DNA of 64,000 nucleotides from the NCBI RefSeq assembly GCF_014205215.1, contig NZ_JACHNC010000001.1:6940501-7004500 (forward strand), in the 5' to 3' direction. Both the position numbers and the translations under genes were made by a program. The DNA is from Actinoplanes lobatus (GTDB lineage Bacteria; Actinomycetota; Actinomycetes; Mycobacteriales; Micromonosporaceae). Numbering within the stretch: position 1 is the stretch's first letter; each line of letters starts with the position of its first letter. Under the pieces are notes generated by a model, which was given only the letters and a program-made list of their open reading frames with translations, was not told the origin of the DNA and searched no databases. Positions 50,398 through 58,298 of the stretch are shown one piece after another.

Positions 50398-50407
50398 CCG
50401 GGCGCCT

Positions 50408-50650
50408 CTACATGGGGTTCGGCGGGCAGCAGCTGGTCTCCAGGATGACCAGGTTCTCCGCCCCGGCGCCCTGCACCACGGCGGCGATCCCGGCCGTCAC
50501 CACGGCGACTGGCAGGGCCATCTGGGCCAGAGCGGCCGCCCGCACGCCGAAGTTGACCGACGGCAGCAGGCGCATGCGGCCGACGGCGTGCTCGGTGGTT
50601 TGTTCGTACTCGCCGTACTCGTCGTTCTCGTCGTTTTTGATCTCAGACAT
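50408..50650 (-). CDS. Putative class II lanthipeptide precursor
   Basis: Predicted 80 residues. ATG 50650 follows the LanM stop by 3 bp, with GAGGGGA in the end of the LanM gene as ribosome site, so the two are translationally coupled. The N-terminus is strongly acidic (MSEIKNDENDEYGEYE), as expected of a leader. Residues 35-59 are Ala/Val-rich and hydrophobic. The C-terminus reads ENLVILETSCCPPNPM. Only Thr72, Ser73, Cys74 and Cys75 cluster there; other Ser/Thr are at 18, 19, 31 and 52. A Gly-Ala-Gly-Ala stretch at 61-64 could be the leader cleavage site, giving a core of about 16 residues. Adjacency to LanM is the main support. The motif resembles no lantibiotic that I recall, so the mature structure is unknown. 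Confidence 0.7.
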   Translation of the reverse strand: MSEIKNDENDEYGEYEQTTEHAVGRMRLLPSVNFGVRAAALAQMALPVAVVTAGIAAVVQGAGAENLVILETSCCPPNPM

Positions 50651-50653
50651 GGA

Positions 50654-53600
50654 TCAGGTCCCCTCTGTCGGATGGTTGACTGTCGATGCCAGGTCGTGGG
50701 CGGGTTGGAGCAGCAGGACCGAGGGCACGTCGCCGGGGGCGGCGAGCCGCAGCAGCCCGTATCCGATACCGGCGAGCCCCGTCAGCAGGCCGGGCGTGAG
50801 GACGTTGCCGGGTACCCCGCACACCGGCCCGCCGCGGCGCAGGGCCTCCAGCACCCCGCCGGTCCGGCGGCGCAGCGCCGCGGCGGCCGGGGAGGGCCGG
50901 TCACCGGACGCCGCGATCGTCGCGAGCACTTCGAGCACGCCCAGCTCGCCGTGGCAGAGCGACAGATCGCGGTGGGCCGGACCGTCGGCCAGAGCGGTCG
51001 CGTCCGCTGCCGACATCTCGTGCGGGACGCAGACGCCGGCGAGAGCCATCCCGGGATCGCCGTTGCACCAGCCGCCGCCCACCGGCGCGCCGTCGGCGGT
51101 CGCACGGGCCACCACCTGCGAGGCCAGCCGGCGCCCGGCCGCGCGGTGGTCCGGCCGCGGACCGCATCGCACGAGTGCCCAGGCGATGCCGCTCAGCCCG
51201 TCGGCGAACGAGAGCGGCAGGGTGCCGTCGTCGTGGTCGGCGATCCGGGCGAGCCGGTCGGCGCAGTCGATCTCCGCATCGGAGGCGGATCCGAGACCCA
51301 GGCAGCGGCGCACCGCGGACAGGGCGGCCAGGCAGCCGGCGAGGCCGTCGGCCCAGCCGGGCCCGGACAGCGCCCGCGACGACCGGCCGGCCAGCGCGGC
51401 CAGCCGTGCGGCACCGTCGCGCAGCGCCGGGTCGTCCAGCAGCAGACCGAGCCGGGCCAGGCCGTACGCGATCCCGCCGAGGCCGTTCAGGCCACCCCAG
51501 CCGACCGTCTCGACCAACTCGGGGTGGCCCGTGAACAGGTCGACCAGCGCGGGCGTGCCGGCCACCGCGCCGCGGGCCTGACCGGCGTAGCGGCCGACGC
51601 CGGTCACGGCGGCCAACTGGGCCAGGAACAGCGCCACCCCGAGGTATCCCGTGCCGAGGCTCGCGCCCATCGGCAGCACCAGCCACTGGCCGTCGACGTG
51701 TTCGACACCCAGCCAGTTGACCCGCTCCTCGCCGGACATCCGGGTGACGACGGCGTCGGCCATGGTACGGGCGGCGGTGAGCAGGGCGTCCGGATGCACG
51801 ACGGGGTTCGTCGGACCGGCCGGGGCCGGGGCGCCGGGCCGGGGCGCCGGGTGGGCGGGCGCGCCGTGCCGGGTGGCCAGCGTCGCCGAGATGATCCATT
51901 CCTGCTGCCGGCGGTCCACGTGGCCGAGCCCGGCGAGGGTGTCGAGGGCGGCGGCGACCCCGGCCCGGGGCAGCGGCACGGGCAAGCACGTGCCGTCCGG
52001 GGTCCGCAGCTCACCGGAGCCGGCCGAGGCGAGGAACATCGGCACGTCGCCGTTCCACATCGCCGTGATCTCGTGCCCGACGAGCTGGGACAGCAGCGGG
52101 TTGGCGGAGCGGTTGGCGTGGAGCACCGAGAACGCCTCGTCCCGGTCCAGCGCGTCGCGCAGCACGTCCGGGTGCGTCGTCTCGTCCAGGATCGTCGCGT
52201 ACATCCAGCTGGGCCGGGTGATCACCCGGATCTCCAGATCGGCGCAGGCGGCGACGGCCGCGGCGAACTCGGCACGGTGCGCGGCGGCGAAGTCGTAGGC
52301 CTGCCGGAAACCGGCCACGATGGACTGCTCGTGGTCGCCGGGGTCGAGATCGGCGCCGGCCAGGCGGGGCCGGTTGGCCGAGCCGGTCATGGCGTACGGG
52401 CGGCGGACGAGCCGCATCCGGTCGGTGCCGGCGTCGAGCCAGTCCACCACGCTCGCCGGGCAGTGGCCGTCGCGGTCGCCGCCCAGCCCGGACAGGTCCG
52501 CGGCGCCCTGGTCGCCGATCACCAGCAGCGGCAGCAGGGCGGTGCGGTAGACCGACGAGGCGAGGGCACCGGCCGCCGGGTCGGCGTCACCGGCAGGTGT
52601 CAGCTCGGCGTTGAACAGCGTCTCGGTGTCGATCAGCACAGGGGTCCCGGCGTCGGCGACGACGTTCTCGTAGTGCATGTCGGTGGTGCGCAGCACGTGC
52701 AGCAGGGCGAGCAGCGCGCCCTGCCGGCGGTAGAACCGGTCGGCTTCGGCGGGGTCCGGCAGGTCGCGGGCCGCCACGTACGCGGTCCAGCCGTAACCGG
52801 GCCGGGCGACGGTGCGTGCGATGCCCGGAGACAGCTCGGGGTGCCCGGCCGACAGCAGGTCGATGAACCGGCCCATGACGACCTGCGTGGTCACGTCCCG
52901 CGGCTTGTAGACGACGCGGCTGCCGTCGGCGAAGTCGACGAAGCTGACCGTGCGGCCGTTGTGGTGCCGGTCGCCGAGGCCGGCCACGATGGCGACGACC
53001 GGTCCCGGGTCGGCGGTGCCGAGGAGCGCGCCGACCACCTCGTCGCGGTCGGCGGCCAGCCGGGCGAGCAGTTCCCGGGTCGCCGTCACGGCCGCGTCGG
53101 TGGCCTGGGCCAGCAGCCGCGCCAGTACGGGATACCGGGTGAGCAGCGCGGCCAGGCCGCCGGGGGACGCCGTGCGGCGCGCGAAGTCGAGGAACCGGGC
53201 CCGCTCGTCGTCCCCGGTGAGCCGGTCGCGGGCGCCCCAGCGGTGCAGTTCGGCGACGAGCGCGCGGGCGGCCAGGTCGACGAGGCCCCGGCGCAGCGCC
53301 GTACCGAGGTGGAGAGTGACCCGCGGCAGGTCGAGCCAGTCGCACGGTCCGGCGCCGGCGGTGATCCGCTCGACGGCGTCGTCGGCGAACGGCCGCAGCA
53401 CCCGGCCGAACGCGTCGCGCCAGTCGCCGCCCACCTCGGCCACCGAGGCCGGCACCGCGGCCGCCACCGCACGCTCGGCGGTCGCCACCCACGCCGGCCG
53501 GACGGTCCGGGCGGCGAGGCAGGCGGCCGGCTCGGCCCGCAGCGCCGGCATCGCGTCCGGGCTCAGCCCGAGGTCGGCGAGGCGCTGGGTGAAGGGCTCG

Positions 53601-53761
53601 CCGGGGTCCGCGCACGACGGGCCGGCGGCGGGGCCGGGATGGATCCGCTCGTGCAGGGCCAGTGCGGGCGCCCACCACCCGGCACCGAGGAGCGTCCCGC
53701 CGGTGGGGGTGGAGGGGACGGCCATGGCGAGAACGATGCCCGCCCGCTCGTACGCAGTCAT
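50654..53761 (-). CDS. LanM-type class II lanthipeptide synthetase
   Basis: Predicted 1035 residues, the usual LanM size. These enzymes phosphorylate and eliminate Ser/Thr in a precursor and then form thioether rings with Cys. The N-terminal two thirds match the dehydratase domain: GLGDRHHNG (about 265-273), VVYKPRD (about 285-291), DMHYENVV and PVLIDTETLF (about 350-370). The C-terminal third is LanC-like with repeated GL-G-xx-G helices and zinc ligands in GGWCNGDPG (Cys near 902) and LCHGELG (Cys-His near 935). ATG 53761 is the longest start but has no clear ribosome site and is buried in a hairpin; ATG 53725 (MAVPSTPTGG) is a realistic alternative. No LanT exporter or leader protease lies beside it. 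It is flanked by a LAL and a SARP regulator of the PKS/NRPS cluster. Confidence 0.92.
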   Translation of the reverse strand: MTAYERAGIVLAMAVPSTPTGGTLLGAGWWAPALALHERIHPGPAAGPSCADPGEPFTQRLADLGLSPDAMPALRAEPAACLAARTVRPAWVATAERAVAAAVPASVAEVGGDWRDAFGRVLRPFADDAVERITAGAGPCDWLDLPRVTLHLGTALRRGLVDLAARALVAELHRWGARDRLTGDDERARFLDFARRTASPGGLAALLTRYPVLARLLAQATDAAVTATRELLARLAADRDEVVGALLGTADPGPVVAIVAGLGDRHHNGRTVSFVDFADGSRVVYKPRDVTTQVVMGRFIDLLSAGHPELSPGIARTVARPGYGWTAYVAARDLPDPAEADRFYRRQGALLALLHVLRTTDMHYENVVADAGTPVLIDTETLFNAELTPAGDADPAAGALASSVYRTALLPLLVIGDQGAADLSGLGGDRDGHCPASVVDWLDAGTDRMRLVRRPYAMTGSANRPRLAGADLDPGDHEQSIVAGFRQAYDFAAAHRAEFAAAVAACADLEIRVITRPSWMYATILDETTHPDVLRDALDRDEAFSVLHANRSANPLLSQLVGHEITAMWNGDVPMFLASAGSGELRTPDGTCLPVPLPRAGVAAALDTLAGLGHVDRRQQEWIISATLATRHGAPAHPAPRPGAPAPAGPTNPVVHPDALLTAARTMADAVVTRMSGEERVNWLGVEHVDGQWLVLPMGASLGTGYLGVALFLAQLAAVTGVGRYAGQARGAVAGTPALVDLFTGHPELVETVGWGGLNGLGGIAYGLARLGLLLDDPALRDGAARLAALAGRSSRALSGPGWADGLAGCLAALSAVRRCLGLGSASDAEIDCADRLARIADHDDGTLPLSFADGLSGIAWALVRCGPRPDHRAAGRRLASQVVARATADGAPVGGGWCNGDPGMALAGVCVPHEMSAADATALADGPAHRDLSLCHGELGVLEVLATIAASGDRPSPAAAALRRRTGGVLEALRRGGPVCGVPGNVLTPGLLTGLAGIGYGLLRLAAPGDVPSVLLLQPAHDLASTVNHPTEGT

Positions 53762-53777
53762 GGGTGTTTCGCACCCA
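53761..53777. promoter_or_regulatory. Perfect 6-bp inverted repeat over the LanM start
   Basis: TGGGTG and CACCCA are separated by TTTCG. In the LanM transcript it would pair the A of the ATG at 53761 and the bases before it, hiding that start codon. If transcription begins downstream it could instead be an operator shared with the SARP gene. Confidence 0.45.
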
Positions 53778-53990
53778 CATTTCGCCGCCGGTCAGGTCGG
53801 GGGCACCTCACCGGCCCCGGCCCGGTCTCCCGGAGCCGCCACGCGGGCCCGTTCACCGGCGCCGGAACCGTCGGTCGGGCGCGGCGGCCGGGGAGAAATG
53901 TGCGGGGTGGCGCCGGATGCGGCCCGCCGTGACCCGCGGCAACTCTGGGGCCACCGCGCGTGACGATCACTACGAGTTGCGGAGCGAACG
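53778..53990. promoter_or_regulatory. Divergent region between LanM and SARP genes
   Basis: GC-rich 213 bp that must hold promoters for both genes. An imperfect palindrome GTTC-A-CCGGCGCCGG-AAC is centred near 53860. A GGAG at 53981-53984 serves the SARP start. No convincing -10/-35 pair was found, and no CTATCGC heptamers. Confidence 0.35.
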
Positions 53991-56093
53991 ATGGAGTACC
54001 GGATTCTCGGCCCCCTCGAAGCCCGGCGCGGGGGTACCGCAATAGACATAAGGGGCAGACGCCAGCTGACCGTACTGGCGATCCTGCTCGTGGACGCGAA
54101 CCGGGTCGTACCCACGGATCACCTGGTCGAGGCGGTGTGGGGCCGTAGGCCGCCGACCACCAGCCGCAGCCAGATCCACATCTGCGTCTCGTCCCTGCGC
54201 CGTCAGCTGTTCGCCGGCGACGATCCGATCGACACGCGCGCCCCCGGTTATCGGTTGCGGGTCGCCGAGGAGGAGCTGGACCTGCACGTCTTCCAGGCTC
54301 GCGTGGCGGCCGCCCGGACGGCGGTCCGGGACGCGGACCCGCGGCGTGCCGTGGCCGAGCTGCGGGCGGCGCTCTCGCTGTGGCACGGTCGCGCGCTGGC
54401 CGGCATCGGCGGCGACGCGGTACGCGCACTGGCCGCCCGCTACGACGAGCAGCGACTCGCCGTACACGAGGAATGCCTGGAGCTGGAGCTGGAGCACGGC
54501 CCGGCGAACGCCCACGACCTCGCCGGTGAACTACTGGCCCTGGTCGCCGCCCATCCGCGGCGGGAACGCCTGCTGGCCCTGCTGATGACCGCGTTGTACC
54601 GGGCCGGCCGGCAGGCGGAGGCCCTGGACGAATACCACAAGGCCCGGCTGCGGTTCGTCGGTGAACTGGGCATCGAGCCCGGCTCCGGACTGGACGCGCT
54701 GTACCAGCGGATCCTCACCCACGATCCGGCGCTGGCGGGCCCGGCCGCCCCGCCGCCGGAGCCGGTGCGTGCGGCGCGGACGGCCGACCGGGCCCCGCGC
54801 CGGCTCCCGGCCGACGTCGCGGACTTCACCGGACGCCGGGACAGCCTCACCGGCCTGTTGACGGCGCTCGAACGCACCGGCGGGACCGCGGTGCCCACGG
54901 CGGTGGTCAGCGGCCGCGGCGGCGTCGGCAAGACCACGCTGGCCGTGCATGCCGCCCACCTTCTCGCGCCGCGGTTCCCGGACGGGCAGTTGTTCGCACG
55001 GCTCTGCGGGCCGGACGGGGCGGAGAACCCGCACGATGTGCTCGGGCGCTTCCTGCGCGCGTACGGCCTGGGGGAGCGGGACATCCCGGACGGCGCCGAG
55101 GAACGGGCGGAGACCTACCGCGATCTGATGGCCGACCGCCGGGCCCTGGTGATCCTCGACGACGCGCTCACCGAGAGCCAGGTGTTCCCGCTGTTGCCGG
55201 GCACGTCGCGGTGCCGGGTGATCATCACGTCGCGCCGGCCGCTGCCCGGCCTGCCCGCCGCCGTACGGCTGCGGCTGGCGCCGTTCACCGAGCGCAGCGC
55301 GCTGGAGCTGGGCGGCCGGATCGCCGGGCACGCCCGGATCGACGCCGACCGCGCGGCCGCCGTGGCGCTGAACGAGACCTGCGGCTACCTGCCCCTCGCG
55401 CTGCGGTTGGCGGCCGCCCGGCTGGCCGCGCACCCGCACTGGACGGTCGCCGACCTCGTCGCCCGGCTCGGCGCCGGTTCCGCCTGGCTGGCGGAGATGC
55501 AGGCCCAGACCGGTGTGGAGCAGGCGTACGCCGGCCTGTCCGACGACGCGGGCCGCCTCTTCCGGCTGCTGCCGCTGGTCGAGGCGGCCGACTTCCCGGC
55601 ATGGGTCGGCGCGCCGCTGCTGGACGTGGACGTCTGCCGCGCGGAGGCGCTGTTCGACGAACTCGCCGACGCGGACCTGCTGGTCGCGCGGCCCGCTCCC
55701 GGCGGTACGCGGTACTGGGTGCCCGGCTGGATCCTCGGCTACGCGCGCCGGCTGCAGGCGCCGGAGCACGACCAGGCCCGGCGCAAGTCGCACGAACGCC
55801 TGCTGGGCGCGCTGCTCTACCTGTCCGAGATGGCGCATCGCCGGCGCGGCGGCCACGACCTGCGGCTGGCCGGGAACGGGGCGAGCCGCTGGGAGCTGCC
55901 GGGCCCCCAGGCCGACCTGATCACCGCGGACCCGGCCGGCTGGTACGGGCGGGAACGTCCCTGGGTGCTGCGGGCGGTACGGCAGGCGACCGCGGCCGGA
56001 TTCGCCGAGCACGCATGGGGACTGGCGATGTGCACGGTGACCTTCGCCGGTCTGCCGGCACCCGCCGGCCGCTATCCGGGCGACGAGTCGTGA
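53991..56093 (+). CDS. AfsR/SARP-type transcriptional regulator with NB-ARC domain, lacking the TPR tail
   Basis: Predicted 700 residues, starting at ATG 53991 with GGAG upstream. Residues 1-95 are the OmpR-like winged helix (MEYRILGPLE, RRQLTVLAILL, APGYRLRV). About 95-245 form the bacterial transcriptional activation domain (HPRRERLLALLMTALYRAGRQ). An NB-ARC ATPase follows, with Walker A GRGGVGKTT (about 307-315), Walker B LVILDDAL (about 387-394) and GYLPLALRLAAARL (about 464-477). AfsR proteins of nearly 1000 residues continue into TPR repeats; here the protein stops just as that region would begin. SARPs bind 11-bp-spaced heptamer repeats near promoters, and such repeats occur upstream of both 798 and 58299, so it is a good candidate activator of both. 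Its 3' end overlaps the amidohydrolase gene by 22 bp. Confidence 0.9.
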   Translation: MEYRILGPLEARRGGTAIDIRGRRQLTVLAILLVDANRVVPTDHLVEAVWGRRPPTTSRSQIHICVSSLRRQLFAGDDPIDTRAPGYRLRVAEEELDLHVFQARVAAARTAVRDADPRRAVAELRAALSLWHGRALAGIGGDAVRALAARYDEQRLAVHEECLELELEHGPANAHDLAGELLALVAAHPRRERLLALLMTALYRAGRQAEALDEYHKARLRFVGELGIEPGSGLDALYQRILTHDPALAGPAAPPPEPVRAARTADRAPRRLPADVADFTGRRDSLTGLLTALERTGGTAVPTAVVSGRGGVGKTTLAVHAAHLLAPRFPDGQLFARLCGPDGAENPHDVLGRFLRAYGLGERDIPDGAEERAETYRDLMADRRALVILDDALTESQVFPLLPGTSRCRVIITSRRPLPGLPAAVRLRLAPFTERSALELGGRIAGHARIDADRAAAVALNETCGYLPLALRLAAARLAAHPHWTVADLVARLGAGSAWLAEMQAQTGVEQAYAGLSDDAGRLFRLLPLVEAADFPAWVGAPLLDVDVCRAEALFDELADADLLVARPAPGGTRYWVPGWILGYARRLQAPEHDQARRKSHERLLGALLYLSEMAHRRRGGHDLRLAGNGASRWELPGPQADLITADPAGWYGRERPWVLRAVRQATAAGFAEHAWGLAMCTVTFAGLPAPAGRYPGDES

Positions 56094-57400
56094 CCGTCCG
56101 GCCGGCCGAGCTCGGCCTGCGCCCCCAGCACGGCTTGCAACAGGACGTTCGCGCCGTTGACGAGGTCGCCGGGCCCGGTGTCCTCGCCGGGTGCGTGGCT
56201 GATCCCGCGGCGGCTCGGCACGAAGATCATCCCGACCGGGGCGATCTGGGCCACGATCTGGGCGTCGTGCCCGGCCCCGCTCGGCATGGTGAGATGCGGC
56301 AGCCCCAGCCGGTCGGCCGCCTCCCGGATCACGCCGCGCAGTGCGGGCGCCGTCGAGACCGGCCGCGACCGCATGGTGGCGGTGACCTCGACCCGGCAGC
56401 CGGAGGCCGCCGCCACGCGAGCGCACTGTTCGCGTACGACGTCCTCGCCTCGAGCCTGCCGGGCGGGATCGGTGTCGCGAACCTCGGCGGACAACCGCAC
56501 GACACCGGGGATGGTGTTGGTGACGTTGGGCGCGGCCTCGATGAAACCGGTGGTGGCCGTCGCGCACACCCGGTCCTCGGCGGCGATGCGGCGGACGGCG
56601 AGGACGATCTCGGCCGCGGCGGTCAGGGCGTCGCGGCGGTCGGCCATCGGCGTCGTCCCGGCGTGCTGCGCCTCACCGGTCACTCCGATGTCCAGGATCG
56701 TACGCCCGACGATTCCCTCCACCACGCCGACCGGCACCCCCCGGCGCTCGAGCGACGGGCCCTGCTCGATGTGCAGCTCGATGAAGGCGGCCACGCTGCC
56801 CGGCGGCCAGGGCACGTCGGCCAGCCGTTCCGGCGCGCAACCGGCCGCGGCCAGGTAGGCGCCGACCGGCCGTCCGGTGCGGTCGGTGGCGCCGAGCGGG
56901 TTCTCCAGCGAACCGCACAGCATCCGCGAGCCCCAGAACGGGGTCTGCACGAGCGCGCCCTCCTCGTTGGCGAAGGCGACGACGACCATCTCGACCGGCA
57001 GGCTGACCCGGTGCTCGTGCAGGACCCGCAGCGTCTCGAGGGCGGCGAGCACCCCGTACGCGCCGTCCAGGCGACCACCCTGCACCACCGTGTCCACATG
57101 CGAACCGACCAGCAGGACCGGCTTTGCGCGGGACGTTCCCGGCCGGCGGGCGAACAGGTTGCCGGCCGGGTCCGTCTCGGCCTCCAGACCGGCCGCGGCG
57201 CACAGGTCACCGAGGAACACCCGGGCGGCGTTCTCCTCCGCGCTGAGCCCCAGCCGGGTCACCCCGCCGGCCGGGTCGGCGCCGATCTCGCCGAGTCGCT
57301 CCAGCGTGTCGATCAGTCGCGCGCCGTCGATCCGGAGCCCGGCGTGGCCGTCCAAGGCAAGGCCGCCGGATTCGCGTGCTTTCAGGTTCGACTGGGACAT
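56072..57400 (-). CDS. M20-family amidohydrolase (N-carbamoyl-L-amino-acid hydrolase / allantoate amidohydrolase type)
   Basis: Predicted 442 residues from ATG 57400 with GAAGGG just upstream; the longer open frame to 57568 encodes an Arg-rich, non-conserved extension. Zinc-dependent M20C features: GSHVDTVVQGGRLDGAYG (about 97-114, metal His and Asp), FANEEG (about 142-147), IELHIEQGPSLE (about 195-206), TNTIPG, and SGAGHDAQ near 370. Relatives hydrolyse ureido or carbamoyl bonds (N-carbamoyl amino acids, allantoate, beta-ureidopropionate). Its presence in a cluster that also encodes a carbamoyltransferase is suggestive. It could remove a carbamoyl or acyl cap, supply an unusual amino acid, or be an unrelated catabolic enzyme near the cluster. 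The exact substrate cannot be read from sequence. Confidence 0.87.
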   Translation of the reverse strand: MSQSNLKARESGGLALDGHAGLRIDGARLIDTLERLGEIGADPAGGVTRLGLSAEENAARVFLGDLCAAAGLEAETDPAGNLFARRPGTSRAKPVLLVGSHVDTVVQGGRLDGAYGVLAALETLRVLHEHRVSLPVEMVVVAFANEEGALVQTPFWGSRMLCGSLENPLGATDRTGRPVGAYLAAAGCAPERLADVPWPPGSVAAFIELHIEQGPSLERRGVPVGVVEGIVGRTILDIGVTGEAQHAGTTPMADRRDALTAAAEIVLAVRRIAAEDRVCATATTGFIEAAPNVTNTIPGVVRLSAEVRDTDPARQARGEDVVREQCARVAAASGCRVEVTATMRSRPVSTAPALRGVIREAADRLGLPHLTMPSGAGHDAQIVAQIAPVGMIFVPSRRGISHAPGEDTGPGDLVNGANVLLQAVLGAQAELGRPDGHDSSPG

Positions 57401-57450
57401 TGCCCTTCTTCCGCTCGTAGGGTTCCGTCTGTCCGGAGGGGACGACACCG

Positions 57451-58086
57451 ATGGCCCGGGTGCTGATCTGCGCGGTTCACACGCTGACCCGGTTGGGCCT
57501 GCGCGTCGTCGTCGACGGCTGCCCCGGCGTCGCGCTCGCCGGCGAGGCGGCCGACGGGCAGCAGGCACTGGGAATGGTCCGGTCGTTGCGCCCGGACGTG
57601 CTGATCGTCGACGAGGCGCCGCCTGAGGTGGACGGCGTGGAGCTGTCCCGGCGCACCCGCGACGATCCGGCGGCGCCGGCGGTGCTGTTGCTGCTCGACC
57701 ACAGCGACCAACGGGTGGTGGAGGGCCTGCGAGCCGGCGCTCTCGGAATGCTGAACAAGGACTGCGAGCCGGCCGATCTGGGTGCCGCGGTGCGGGCCGT
57801 GACCGCCGGGCGGCGGTTCGTCTCCACCCGGCCGTGCGGCCGGGCGGAGGATCGGGCCGTGCCCGGCGTCCCGCCGGCCCTGGCCCGGCTGACGCCCCGG
57901 GAGCGGGAGGTGCTCGTGCTGCTGGCCGGCGGGCTGTCGAACGAGGAGATCAGCGCACAGTTGCTGGTGACCCGGCCCACGGTCAAGTACCACGTGTCGC
58001 ATCTGCTCCAGAAACTCGACGTCCGGGACCGGCTCCAGGCGGCGGTCTTCGCATACCAGCACGGGATCACCGGGCCGGCCGGCTGA
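57451..58086 (+). CDS. NarL/FixJ-type response regulator with atypical receiver
   Basis: Predicted 211 residues, starting at ATG 57451 behind GGAGGGG. The receiver (1-120) starts MARVLICAVHTLTRLGLR. The acidic pair normally found after the first strand is replaced by Ala-Val. The phospho-acceptor Asp (about 53, LIVDEAPPEVDG) and the Lys (about 103, in NKDCEP) are kept. The LuxR helix-turn-helix lies at 147-200 (LTPREREVLVLLAGGLSNEEI, then TVKYHVSHLLQKL). No histidine kinase gene adjoins it, so it may work without classical phosphorylation, as some antibiotic-cluster regulators do. It precedes the second PKS on the same strand and is divergent from the amidohydrolase across 50 bp. Confidence 0.9.
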   Translation: MARVLICAVHTLTRLGLRVVVDGCPGVALAGEAADGQQALGMVRSLRPDVLIVDEAPPEVDGVELSRRTRDDPAAPAVLLLLDHSDQRVVEGLRAGALGMLNKDCEPADLGAAVRAVTAGRRFVSTRPCGRAEDRAVPGVPPALARLTPREREVLVLLAGGLSNEEISAQLLVTRPTVKYHVSHLLQKLDVRDRLQAAVFAYQHGITGPAG

Positions 58087-58189
58087 CTGTCGTGAGATCC
58101 ACCATGGTGCGACCGTAGGGCCCGCGACCCGAGGCCGACACCGCCGGAAGAATGGGTGCGGCCTATACCTCGGGCGGGGTCGGAAAACG

Positions 58190-58290
58190 CTATCGCCGAA
58201 CTATTCCTATTCGCGACTGTCGTTTCTCCATCGTTTGTCCTTCACCGCTTTCCCGGACTCTTGACCCTGGTCGATCGCGATTCCTAATGT
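58190..58290 (+). promoter_or_regulatory. Promoter/operator of the second PKS
   Basis: TTGACC (58261-58266), an 18-bp spacer and TAATGT (58285-58290) match the spacing at the NRPS operon promoter. Upstream heptamers are CTATCGC (58190-58196), CTATTCC (58201-58207, exactly 11 bp on) and CTATTCG (58207-58213); a TTTCTCCATCG at 58223-58233 mirrors TTTTCTATCGA at 670-680. The -10 ends 8 bp before the ATG, so the transcript is predicted to be leaderless or nearly so. The remaining spacer from 58087 holds a 10-bp palindrome CACCATGGTG at 58100-58109 and nothing else recognised. Confidence 0.6.
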
Positions 58291-58298
58291 CCGCTGGG

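Noticed and set aside
50381..53932. Long plus-strand open frame across the lanthipeptide genes
   Set aside because: The minus strand encodes a clear LanM with zinc ligands; the plus frame has no motif and low-complexity Gly/Arg/Val/Gln composition.
57401..57568. N-terminal extension of the amidohydrolase
   Set aside because: It encodes an Arg/Pro-rich stretch antisense to the response regulator; M20 homology starts after ATG 57400.
58100..58109. CACCATGGTG palindrome as a terminator or start site
   Set aside because: It has no loop, no T-tract, and no open frame of note follows.
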